13,718 bases of DNA from Hyphomicrobiales bacterium (GTDB lineage: Bacteria; Pseudomonadota; Alphaproteobacteria; Rhizobiales; SZUA-8): assembly GCA_003232175.1 (NCBI GenBank), contig QILX01000342.1:1-13718 (forward strand), given 5' to 3'. Below, piece by piece: positions 5,796-13,088 of this stretch. How positions within the stretch are numbered: the first letter of the stretch is position 1; every line of letters begins with the position of its first letter. The position numbers and the translations under genes are program-made. Below the pieces are notes generated by a model that searched no databases, was not told the origin of the DNA, and saw only the letters and a program-made list of their open reading frames with translations.

Positions 5796-6419
5796 GTGCT
5801 TGAAACGGTTTTTGACTTTGCCTCCATTGTCCTCGCCGACATTGTTCTTTCCGGTGACAATGCCCTGATCATTTCCATGGCGGCTGCATCCCTGTCGCCG
5901 GAATTGCGGCGCAAGGCGATTCTCTACGGTCTGATTGTCGCTGCGGTGCTGCGGATCGTATTTGCCGTCTTTGCGACTTACCTTCTTGCCGTGCCGGGCT
6001 TGCTTTTTGCCGGTGGGCTGTTGCTTATCTGGGTCTGCTGGCGGCTTTACCGGGAAATCCAGGACAGCACAGCCCGTCAGGCCGCCGTCGCCATGCCTCA
6101 GGCTGAAACCGGCGGTTATAACGGGCCTCCCCGCCGCACCATGACTCAGGCCCTCATATCGATCACCGTGGCTGATGTGTCGATGTCCATCGACAACGTG
6201 CTCGCTGTTGCCGCCATCGCCCGGGACAACACTGCGTTGCTGGTTTTTGGCCTGGTTCTGGCGATTGTGCTGATGGGGTTATGCGCCGCGATCATGGTGA
6301 AGCTGCTTGCCCGTTATCCGTGGATTTCCTGGGCCGGCTTGTTTGTTCTCATCTATGTGTCGGCGCTAATGCTTTACGAAGGCTGGCCTGGGGCCCTGGC
6401 CCTGATCGGTTCAAGTTAA
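5796..6419 (+). CDS. YjbE-type TerC-family integral membrane protein
   Basis: The protein has 207 residues from a GTG start. About six hydrophobic spans are visible (roughly 6-30, 42-63, 65-83, 116-140, 147-170, 175-195). It has the family's internal duplication with paired acidic motifs: LADIVLSGDN (13-22) in span 1 and VADVSMSIDN (125-134) in span 4. The hydrophilic loop at about 84-115 faces one side of the membrane. TerC/YkoY/YjbE proteins are linked to metal export, notably manganese, and to tellurite resistance; the exact substrate here is unknown. The start codon has only a weak ribosome binding site, the nearest AGG being about 20 bases upstream. It lies 89 bases behind fabI, possibly as the last gene of that transcript, and its stop codon abuts the intrinsic terminator. 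No yybP-ykoY manganese riboswitch sequence was recognised upstream. Confidence 0.88.
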   Translation: MLETVFDFASIVLADIVLSGDNALIISMAAASLSPELRRKAILYGLIVAAVLRIVFAVFATYLLAVPGLLFAGGLLLIWVCWRLYREIQDSTARQAAVAMPQAETGGYNGPPRRTMTQALISITVADVSMSIDNVLAVAAIARDNTALLVFGLVLAIVLMGLCAAIMVKLLARYPWISWAGLFVLIYVSALMLYEGWPGALALIGSS

Positions 6420-6468
6420 AAAAAACCCCCGCAAACAACGCGGGGGTTTGATCGGCTTTTTTGAAAAC
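6418..6468. terminator. Bidirectional intrinsic terminator between the TerC-family gene and pnp
   Basis: The stem CCCCCGC (6426-6432) and GCGGGGG (6440-6446) has a 7-base loop and extends with AAA/TTT on the outside. Read on the - strand, the stem is followed by eight T residues (complement of A6418-6425), a textbook terminator for the pnp operon. Read on the + strand, it is followed by TTT and then, after GATCGGC, a run of six T residues. The TAA of the TerC-family gene (6417-6419) overlaps the A-tract. Confidence 0.92.
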
Positions 6469-6484
6469 GAGAATTCAAAGCTGC

Positions 6485-8665
6485 TCAGTCCTCCCGGCGG
6501 CGCGGGCGGCGGGGCCGGCGCGGACGGTCGTCGGTTTCTTCAGGCTCGCCCTCGGCACGGGGGATTTCCTTGCCGGTTTCTTGGTCGACGACCTTCATGG
6601 ACAGGCGGACCTTGCCCCGGTCATCAAAGCCCAAGAGCTTGACCCAGACTTTTTCCCCCTCCTTGACCACTTCACCGACGGTGGCCGGGCGTCCTTGGGA
6701 GAGTTGCGAGATGTGGACCAGACCGTCCTTGGGGCCGAAAAAGTTTATAAAGGCGCCAAAATCGACGACCTTGACCACGGTGCCCTGATAGATCATCCCG
6801 GCCTCAGGTTCGGCCACGATGGAGTGGATGCGCGCCCGTGCCGCCTCGATCGACTTGGCATCCGGCGAGGCGATCTTGATTGTGCCGTCATCCTCGACAT
6901 TGATCTTGGCGCCGGATTGCTCGACGATCTCGCGGATGATCTTGCCGCCGGTGCCGATGACATCACGGATTTTGTCAACGGGAATATTCATCACCTCGAT
7001 GCGGGGTGCGTATTCGCCCAGCTCCTCGCGGGCACCGGTAAGTGCCTTGGCCATTTCGCCCAGGATATGGTCTCGGCCGCCCTTGGCCTGCTCAAGGGCG
7101 ATGCCCATGATCTCCTCGGTGATGCCGGTGATCTTGATATCCATCTGCAGCGAAGTGATGCCTTCGGACGAGCCGGCAACCTTGAAGTCCATGTCGCCGA
7201 GGTGGTCCTCATCGCCGAGAATGTCTGAGAGGACGGCATAGTCGTCGCCTTCCTTGATCAGCCCCATGGCGATGCCCGCCACCGGGCGCTTGAGCGGCAC
7301 CCCGGCATCCATCATGGCGAGCGAGCCGCCACAAACCGTCGCCATCGACGACGAGCCGTTGGATTCGGTGATTTCGGAGACCAGGCGAAGGGTGTAAGGG
7401 AATTCGTCGGGCGCTGGAAGCACCGGGCGGATGGCGCGCCAGGCAAGCTTGCCGTGACCGATTTCGCGCCGGCTGGTAAAGCCGACCCGCCCGGTCTCGC
7501 CGACCGAATAGGGCGGGAAATTGTAGTGGAGCAAAAAGCGCTCCTTGTAGGTGCCTGAGAGGGCATCGACAAATTGCTCGTCCTCGCCGGTGCCAAGGGT
7601 CGCCACCACCAGAGCCTGGGTCTCACCACGGGTGAAGAGCGCCGAGCCATGGGCGCGCGGCAAAACGCCGGCCTCGGCGACAATCTGCCGCACATCCGCC
7701 AGGCCTCGCCCATCGATGCGGTTCTTGGTCGCCAGAATATCGCCGCGCACAATGTCCTTTTCGACCGATTTGAAAGCATCGCCGACTTCGGTCTTGGAGG
7801 GTGCTTTTTCGTCACCATCGGGGCAGAGTTTCTCCACAACGGCGGATTTCGCGACCGCGATGGCCTCCACGCGTTCGGATTTCTGTTTGATCCCGTAAGC
7901 GGCCTTCAGGCCCTTGCCGGCCAGCTTGTCGACTTTTTTGACCAGGGCGGAATTGTCCGGTGGGGTAAAGTCGCGTGGCTCCTTGGCGGCTTTTTCCGCC
8001 AGATCAATGATCGCATCGATCACCTTCTGGAATTCCCCGTGACCGAACATCACAGCCCCGAGCATGATCTCCTCGGAAAGCTCCTTGGCTTCACTTTCAA
8101 CCATAAGAACCGCATCGCCGGTGCCGGCAACCACCAGATCAAGCTCGCTGTCGTCCATCTCGTCAAGCTGCGGATTCAGCACATATTCGCCATCGATATA
8201 GCCGACGCGAGCCGCCCCGATGGGGCCCATGAACGGAATGCCAGAGATGGTCAGCGCCGCCGATACCGCGATCAACGCCACAATATCGGGGTCGTTTTCC
8301 AGATCGTGGCTGAGCACGGTGGCAACGATCTGAGTTTCGTTCTTGAAACCCTTGGGGAACAGCGGCCGAATGGGCCGGTCGATAAGACGGCAGACAAGGG
8401 TTTCTTTTTCGCCGGGCCGGCCTTCGCGCTTAAAATAGCCGCCGGGGATCTTGCCCGCCGCATATGCTTTTTCCTGGTAATTGACTGTCAGGGGAAAAAA
8501 ATCGAGCCCTGGTTTGGGCATCCGGTCGGCAACGGCGGTGGCAAGGACCGTGGTCTCTCCATAAGTGACGAGCACGGCGCCGTCGGCCTGGCGGGCGATA
8601 CGGCCCGTTTCGATGGTCAGGGGCCGGTCGCCCCAGGTCAGTTCTTGTTTGTGAATATTAAACAT
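6485..8665 (-). CDS. pnp: Polynucleotide phosphorylase (PNPase)
   Basis: The protein has 726 residues, normal for the family. This 3'-5' phosphorolytic exoribonuclease degrades mRNA and structured RNAs in the cytoplasm and forms a trimer. Domains in order: first RNase PH-like (about 1-230), the alpha-helical linker (about 240-310), second RNase PH-like (about 315-550), KH (about 556-618, GxxG loop GTGGK at 571-575) and S1 (about 624-692). The catalytic region ILGDEDHLGDMDFKVAG (482-498) supplies Asp487, Asp493 and Lys495, and the phosphate-site SNGSSSMATVCGG (435-447) is intact. FFKR-type RNA contacts appear as GGYFKREGRP. The tail after the S1 domain is acidic and then Arg/Pro-rich. The gene is last in the ylxR-infB-rbfA-truB-rpsO-pnp cluster, 85 bases after rpsO, and ends before the shared terminator. 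Its ribosome binding site is weak. Confidence 0.98.
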   Translation of the reverse strand: MFNIHKQELTWGDRPLTIETGRIARQADGAVLVTYGETTVLATAVADRMPKPGLDFFPLTVNYQEKAYAAGKIPGGYFKREGRPGEKETLVCRLIDRPIRPLFPKGFKNETQIVATVLSHDLENDPDIVALIAVSAALTISGIPFMGPIGAARVGYIDGEYVLNPQLDEMDDSELDLVVAGTGDAVLMVESEAKELSEEIMLGAVMFGHGEFQKVIDAIIDLAEKAAKEPRDFTPPDNSALVKKVDKLAGKGLKAAYGIKQKSERVEAIAVAKSAVVEKLCPDGDEKAPSKTEVGDAFKSVEKDIVRGDILATKNRIDGRGLADVRQIVAEAGVLPRAHGSALFTRGETQALVVATLGTGEDEQFVDALSGTYKERFLLHYNFPPYSVGETGRVGFTSRREIGHGKLAWRAIRPVLPAPDEFPYTLRLVSEITESNGSSSMATVCGGSLAMMDAGVPLKRPVAGIAMGLIKEGDDYAVLSDILGDEDHLGDMDFKVAGSSEGITSLQMDIKITGITEEIMGIALEQAKGGRDHILGEMAKALTGAREELGEYAPRIEVMNIPVDKIRDVIGTGGKIIREIVEQSGAKINVEDDGTIKIASPDAKSIEAARARIHSIVAEPEAGMIYQGTVVKVVDFGAFINFFGPKDGLVHISQLSQGRPATVGEVVKEGEKVWVKLLGFDDRGKVRLSMKVVDQETGKEIPRAEGEPEETDDRPRRPRRPRRRED

Positions 8666-8750
8666 TGAGTTTCACGCCGCAATTGACTCCGGACGGATTC
8701 CGATTGCCTTTTTTGGGCGTCCTTTCGTGGATCGTTCGTATGAAATGGGA

Positions 8751-9020
8751 TCAGCGACGGATGCCGAGGCGCGAAATCAGAGATTTGTAGCGCTCTACGT
8801 CCTTCGACTTGACATAATCAAGCAACCGCCGACGCTGGCTGACCATTTTAAGCAAGCCACGGCGGGAATGGTTGTCTTTTTTGTGGGTTTTGAAATGTTC
8901 AGTCAGATTGGTGATCCTTTCGGTAAGGATCGCCACCTGCACTTCAGGCGAACCAGTGTCGCCTTCTGACGCCGCATAATCTTTAATAAGCGACAATTTT
9001 CGATCAGCTGTGATCGACAT
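8751..9020 (-). CDS. rpsO: 30S ribosomal protein S15
   Basis: The protein has 89 residues, the exact family length. S15 binds the 16S rRNA central domain early in 30S assembly and contributes to a bridge with the 50S subunit. The sequence carries the signature DTGSPEVQVAILTERI (21-36), LTEHFKTHKKDNHSRRGLL (39-57) and RRRLLDYV...YKSLISRLGIRR at the end. The ATG has GGAG seven bases upstream. It sits between truB and pnp, as in most Proteobacteria. S15 often represses its own synthesis through a structured leader; a 6-bp hairpin overlapping the truB stop lies just upstream and is listed separately. Confidence 0.98.
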   Translation of the reverse strand: MSITADRKLSLIKDYAASEGDTGSPEVQVAILTERITNLTEHFKTHKKDNHSRRGLLKMVSQRRRLLDYVKSKDVERYKSLISRLGIRR

Positions 9021-9039
9021 CGAGTACTCCGTTGTTCAG

Positions 9040-9057
9040 GTCCGCATTCAGGCGGAC
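9040..9057 (-). promoter_or_regulatory. Hairpin spanning the truB stop, in the rpsO leader
   Basis: On the - strand, GTCCGC (9057-9052), loop CTGAAT, and GCGGAC (9045-9040) form a perfect 6-bp stem. The truB TGA lies in the loop. The stem ends 19 bases before the rpsO ATG. The hexamer CCTGAA occurs twice, once entering the loop and once just after the stem. The position fits an S15 autoregulatory leader, but the function is inferred only from location. Confidence 0.35.
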
Positions 9058-9974
9058 AGATTAAAAACGCGGGTGGGATGAAACGTACCCTGCCTGACTT
9101 CGCCCAATGCCACGGCGGCGCCGTGACACATGGCGTATGCAGGACCAGATACGATTGGTGCATCCCTTCCGCGAAGGATGACGGGCTGACCCGATCTGAT
9201 ACGGGCCGCGTCGTCTCTGCCAACAGCCAGCGCCGGGATGTCGTCCAGCGCGGTTACGACAGGACACAGCAAATCATCAAGATCCGCCGGGCCGGCGGCA
9301 CCATGACCGATTTCCTCAAGCTTTTCCAGAGAAATCATATGCCCTTCGGCGAAAGGTCCCACAGCCAGACGCCGCAAGGCGGTAACGTGGCCTAAACACC
9401 CCAGCGCCAGGCCGAAATCACGAGCCAGGGCGCGCACATAGGTGCCTTTTCCGCAGGTGCATTCGAATGTGGCCTGGTCCTTTTCTGGCGTATCTATCAT
9501 GGCAAGGGTTTCAATATGGGCCAGGCGCGGTTTGATTATGACCTGCACCCCGTCGCGGGCCAGATCGTAAGCCCGTTCGCCGGCGATTTTGATGGCCGAG
9601 AATTGCGGCGGGGTTTGCAGGATATCACCGGTAAAATCCGGCAGGATGGCTTCGATTGCAGCACCGGATGGTCTTGATTCGCTGGTGGCGATGACCTCGC
9701 CCTCGGTATCGTCGGTATTGGTCTGGCTGCCCCAACTAACGGTGAAACGATAGGTTTTCAACCCGTCCATCAGATAGGACACGGTCTTGGTCGCTTCGCC
9801 TAGGGCAATGGGCAGCATGCCGGTTGCGAGCGGGTCCAGAGTGCCGCCATGACCGGCTTTTCTGGCGTCGAACACCCGGCGGACGCGTGCCAGACTTTGT
9901 GTCGAGGTCAGGCCCAGTGGTTTGTCGAGCGCCAGCCAGCCATCGATCGGCCGGCCTTTTTTACGCCGTCCCAC
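9048..9974 (-). CDS. truB: TruB, tRNA pseudouridine-55 synthase
   Basis: The protein has 308 residues. It makes pseudouridine 55 in the T-loop of tRNAs. The catalytic motif GGTLDPLATG (43-52) contains the nucleophile Asp47. Other family motifs are DGWLALDKPLGLTS (11-24), KTYRF with Tyr75, TPPQFSAIKIAGERAYDLAR (121-140) and CGKGTYVRALARDFG (174-188). The C-terminal 60 or so residues (DIPALAVGRDDAARIRSGQP onwards) resemble the PUA-like RNA-binding tail. The start is GTG, three bases after the rbfA TAA, with no clear ribosome binding site, suggesting translational coupling to rbfA. The 3' end lies 27 bases before rpsO. Identification is firm. Confidence 0.97.
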   Translation of the reverse strand: MGRRKKGRPIDGWLALDKPLGLTSTQSLARVRRVFDARKAGHGGTLDPLATGMLPIALGEATKTVSYLMDGLKTYRFTVSWGSQTNTDDTEGEVIATSESRPSGAAIEAILPDFTGDILQTPPQFSAIKIAGERAYDLARDGVQVIIKPRLAHIETLAMIDTPEKDQATFECTCGKGTYVRALARDFGLALGCLGHVTALRRLAVGPFAEGHMISLEKLEEIGHGAAGPADLDDLLCPVVTALDDIPALAVGRDDAARIRSGQPVILRGRDAPIVSGPAYAMCHGAAVALGEVRQGTFHPTRVFNLSA

Positions 9975-9977
9975 TTT

Positions 9978-10388
9978 TTAGCGCTTGTTATCGTCTTCGA
10001 CCGGGCGATGAAAGTCCGGTGTCTCGAACAATATCCGCATTTTGTCCGAATAATCGAAGGACCCGTCGGAGGCGAAGGTGATTTCCGGGGTGAATTTAGT
10101 TGTCAGGGCTTTTGCGATCCGTCCACGGAAAAATTTCCGGTTCCGGTTAAGCGCTTCGATCGTCGTGTCAACGTCTTCGCCGCCAAGCGGCATGACGTAG
10201 GCTGTGGCCTGCCGCAGGTCGGGGCTGATAGTGACTTCGGTCACGGTTATCACTTTACCGTCCAGCTCAGGGTCGATCATATCGCTGCGGGTCAGCAGCT
10301 CGGCAATAGCGTGACGAACGCTCTCGCCAACACGGAGTTGACGCTGCGAAGGCTCGCGCCCGGCGGCAGATTTAGTGGTTTTTTTCAT
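9978..10388 (-). CDS. rbfA: RbfA, 30S ribosome-binding factor
   Basis: The protein has 136 residues. RbfA binds the 30S subunit during late maturation of the 16S rRNA 5' end and supports growth at low temperature in enterobacteria. The KH-like domain is visible in RQLRVGESVRHAIAELL (16-32), VTEVTISPDLRQATAYV (49-65), LNRNRKFFRGRIAKAL (80-95) and PEITFASDGSFDYSDKM (101-117). It lies between infB, 97 bases upstream, and truB, three bases downstream. The ATG has no recognisable Shine-Dalgarno, and the intervening gap carries a strong GC-rich hairpin, so its translation may be controlled or coupled. An alternative start was looked for and none fits the family better. Confidence 0.95.
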   Translation of the reverse strand: MKKTTKSAAGREPSQRQLRVGESVRHAIAELLTRSDMIDPELDGKVITVTEVTISPDLRQATAYVMPLGGEDVDTTIEALNRNRKFFRGRIAKALTTKFTPEITFASDGSFDYSDKMRILFETPDFHRPVEDDNKR

Positions 10389-10429
10389 GAAATCGGTTTG
10401 GTTTAGTCAGCTGGCTCGATGGATATGGA

Positions 10430-10457
10430 CCCGGCGCGCGCCATATGCGCGGCCGGG
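10430..10457 (-). promoter_or_regulatory. Strong GC-rich hairpin in the infB-rbfA gap
   Basis: CCCGGC (10430-10435) pairs with GCCGGG (10452-10457), and CGCGC (10437-10441) pairs with GCGCG (10447-10451). There is one bulged G and a five-base loop CATAT, giving 11 GC pairs in all. It sits between the infB stop and the rbfA start. No T-tract follows on either strand, so it is unlikely to be an intrinsic terminator and may be an mRNA processing or stability element. Confidence 0.45.
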
Positions 10458-10485
10458 CCACATAAAGTTATCAGATGGTGAAAAT

Positions 10486-13020
10486 TTACAGTGTCCGCTC
10501 CACTTTCTCGACATCGAAACACTCAATAACATCGCCCTCCTTGAGGTCATGGTATTTTTCGAACGACATTCCGCATTCCTGGCCCGAGATGACTTCCTTT
10601 ACCTCGTCCTTGAAACGCTTGAGCATGCCCAAGGTGCCTTCGTGGATGACCACATCGTCGCGGATCAGCCGCACATGGGAACCGCGGCGCACCACCCCTT
10701 CGGTGACATTGCAGCCGGCGACCTTGCCGACCTTGGTGATATTGAACACCTGCAGGATGATCGCATTGCCCAGGAACGTTTCCCGTAATTCCGGATCAAG
10801 CAGACCCGACATGGCGGCCTTGACGTCGTCGATGAGGTTGTAGATCACCGAGTAATACCGGATTTCGACACCTTCAACCTCCGCCGCCACCCGTGCTTGT
10901 GCATTGGCGCGGACATTGAACGCCAGGATCGCCGCACCTGACGCCGATGCCAGTGCGACATCGGATTCAGTGATGCCGCCGACACCCTTGTGCACGGTTT
11001 GGGCAACAACTTCATCGGTGTTGAGATTTTCCAAAGCCCCGACAATCGCCTCGACCGACCCTTGCACATCGCCCTTGATCACCACGGCGACTTCTTTCCG
11101 GCCAGCTTCGGAAATTTGAGTCATCATCTGCTCGAGGCTGGCCCGGACCCCGGTGCCGACCATCTGGCGATCACGATGCAGTCGCTGGCGGTATTCCGAA
11201 ATTTCCCGCGCCCGCGCTTCGCTCTCTACGACGGAGAACTGATCGCCGGCGTCAGGGGTGCCGTTCAGGCCGAGGATCTCGACCGGCTGCGATGGTCCCG
11301 CTTCACTTACATTTTCGCCGTGATCATTGACCAGCGCGCGCACCCGGCCATATTCGGCCCCGGCGACCACAATATCGCCGACCTTGATCATCCCGCGTTG
11401 TACCAGAACTGTGGCAACAGGTCCGCGGCCGCGATCGAGTTTTGCCTCGATTACCGCACCATCGCCGGCGCGGGTAGGGTTGGCTTTGAGCTCAAGCACT
11501 TCGGCCTGCAGCAAAATGCCCTCAATCAGCTTGTCCAGCCCGGTCTTCTTAATGGCGGAGATTTCAAATTCCATCGTTTCGCCCCCAAGGGACTCAACTA
11601 CGATTTCATGCTGGAGAAGTTCGTTGCGCACCCGGGTTGGATCAGCATCGGGCAAATCCATTTTGTTAACTGCAACAATGATCGGCACACCCGCCGCGCG
11701 GGCATGATTTATGGCTTCGACAGTCTGGGGCATGACCCCATCATCCGCAGCAACCACCAGAATGACCAGATCGGTGACCTTGGACCCTCGCGCCCGCATG
11801 GCGCTGAATGCGGCATGTCCGGGCGTGTCGATAAAGGTAACCTTGTCGCCTGACGGCACCGCAATCTGATAGGCGCCGATATGCTGGGTGATACCACCCG
11901 CTTCCCCCCCCACAACATCGCTGGCGCGCAGGGCATCCAGCATAGAAGTTTTGCCGTGATCGACATGTCCCATGACAGTAACGATCGGCGCCCGGGGTTG
12001 AAGATCGCCCTCCTCGTCATTATCGGCGTGCAGTCCCTCTTCGACATCGGCTTCGGCAACGCGCCGGACGGTATGGCCCATTTCCTCGGTAATGAGCTGG
12101 GCCATGTCGGCATCGATGACATCATCGCTGGTGAGCATGTTGCCCTGCTGCATCAGCAACCGGACCACATCAACAGCGCGTTCGCTCATCCGGTTGGCCA
12201 GTTCCTGAACCGTAATGGATTCTGGAATGACCACCTCGCGCAAGACTTTGGCCTGGGGCTGGGCGGTGCCTCGCGCTTGTTTTTTGCCCCGTTCGATACG
12301 TCGGCGCATGGAGGCCAGGCTGCGCTGGCGCGGTTGATCGTTCAGCGCATTGGAAATGGTCAATTTGCCACGGGGCCGCCTGCCTGGTGTGGGTTTCCGA
12401 CTCGGAGTTTTTGGTGGCGGTGTGGCGCTGGTACCACGTTTACGGTCGGCGGTACGTCGGGTTTCCTCGGTGCCGTCCCCCACATCGGTATCGAGGCGCC
12501 GGCGGGCTTCCTCTTCACGCCGGGCTTTTTCAGCATCATCATTTTTGCGGCGCTCGGTTTCCTCGGCCTTGCGGGCGGTGGCTTGGTCGGCTTCAGATTT
12601 TTGGCGTTCTTCTTCAATTATACGATGGGCAGCATCGTCCTTGGCACGAACGCGATCCTCGGCTTCGCGAAGGCGCGATTCGGCCAGGGCGTGGGCACGG
12701 GCGTCTTTTTCATCATTGGTAAGGGTGCGCAAAACCACACCACTTCCCCGACTGGCGGTGGGTTCAGTCGCAGGCTTAACTTCCGCTGGAGCGGGAGGTG
12801 GGGGCGCTACATCTACAACTGGCGAAGGCGCGGCCGGTGTCGGAGCTATTTCACCGGGACGTAAGATCCGTTTGCGTTTTTTTTCGACCACGACCGTCTT
12901 GGAGCGACCGTGTGACATGCTCTGGCGCACCCGTCCTGATCCTGCTGTGCCCTTAAGGCTCAGCGTGCTGCCGCCCGACAACCTCAGTTTGGTATCGCCC
13001 GTATCTTTGGTTTCGCTCAT
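10486..13020 (-). CDS. infB: Translation initiation factor IF-2
   Basis: The protein has 844 residues. This GTPase brings initiator fMet-tRNA to the 30S subunit and promotes 70S joining. Residues 11-51 (KLRLSGGSTLSLKG..., SHGRSKTVVVEKKRKR) form the N-terminal element typical of alphaproteobacterial IF-2. A Pro-rich stretch (57-90) and a long charged coiled coil of Glu/Arg/Lys/Ala follow (about 100-195). The IF2_N domain is at about 262-316. The G domain carries GHVDHGKT (351-358), DTPGH (398-402), NKMD (452-455) and SAIKK (488-492). Domain II (about 518-610), domain III (about 625-735) and the fMet-tRNA-binding C-terminal domain (about 745-840, KDEVKEVISGQECGM) complete it. The gene is downstream of ylxR by 68 bases; GGA lies a few bases before the ATG. 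No internal start for a short isoform could be singled out. Confidence 0.98.
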   Translation of the reverse strand: MSETKDTGDTKLRLSGGSTLSLKGTAGSGRVRQSMSHGRSKTVVVEKKRKRILRPGEIAPTPAAPSPVVDVAPPPPAPAEVKPATEPTASRGSGVVLRTLTNDEKDARAHALAESRLREAEDRVRAKDDAAHRIIEEERQKSEADQATARKAEETERRKNDDAEKARREEEARRRLDTDVGDGTEETRRTADRKRGTSATPPPKTPSRKPTPGRRPRGKLTISNALNDQPRQRSLASMRRRIERGKKQARGTAQPQAKVLREVVIPESITVQELANRMSERAVDVVRLLMQQGNMLTSDDVIDADMAQLITEEMGHTVRRVAEADVEEGLHADNDEEGDLQPRAPIVTVMGHVDHGKTSMLDALRASDVVGGEAGGITQHIGAYQIAVPSGDKVTFIDTPGHAAFSAMRARGSKVTDLVILVVAADDGVMPQTVEAINHARAAGVPIIVAVNKMDLPDADPTRVRNELLQHEIVVESLGGETMEFEISAIKKTGLDKLIEGILLQAEVLELKANPTRAGDGAVIEAKLDRGRGPVATVLVQRGMIKVGDIVVAGAEYGRVRALVNDHGENVSEAGPSQPVEILGLNGTPDAGDQFSVVESEARAREISEYRQRLHRDRQMVGTGVRASLEQMMTQISEAGRKEVAVVIKGDVQGSVEAIVGALENLNTDEVVAQTVHKGVGGITESDVALASASGAAILAFNVRANAQARVAAEVEGVEIRYYSVIYNLIDDVKAAMSGLLDPELRETFLGNAIILQVFNITKVGKVAGCNVTEGVVRRGSHVRLIRDDVVIHEGTLGMLKRFKDEVKEVISGQECGMSFEKYHDLKEGDVIECFDVEKVERTL

Positions 13021-13051
13021 ATCGTCCGTTCTTCTTCGCCATTTCTATGGC

Positions 13052-13066
13052 TTGGCTCAGTGCCAA
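13052..13066 (-). repeat. Small hairpin in the ylxR-infB gap
   Basis: TTGGC (13052-13056) and GCCAA (13062-13066) form a 5-bp stem around a five-base loop, inside the 68-bp gap between the ylxR stop and the infB ATG. No T-tract follows. It may be a minor mRNA structure; confidence in a function is low. Confidence 0.25.
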
Positions 13067-13088
13067 ATTCAGTCACTCGCCAGAGCCA

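Noticed and set aside
7574..8668. 364-codon open frame on the + strand opposite pnp
   Set aside because: It lies wholly inside pnp in antisense, has no family motifs, and long antisense frames are expected opposite GC-rich coding DNA.
8666..8750. Possible RNase III-type stem in the pnp leader
   Set aside because: Only a 5-bp GGACG/CGTCC pairing around a weak inner GCC/GGC hairpin is visible, far from the long duplex known for E. coli pnp.
10990..12864. Two long + strand open frames opposite infB
   Set aside because: They are antisense shadows of the conserved IF-2 gene, with unconvincing composition and no recognisable domains.
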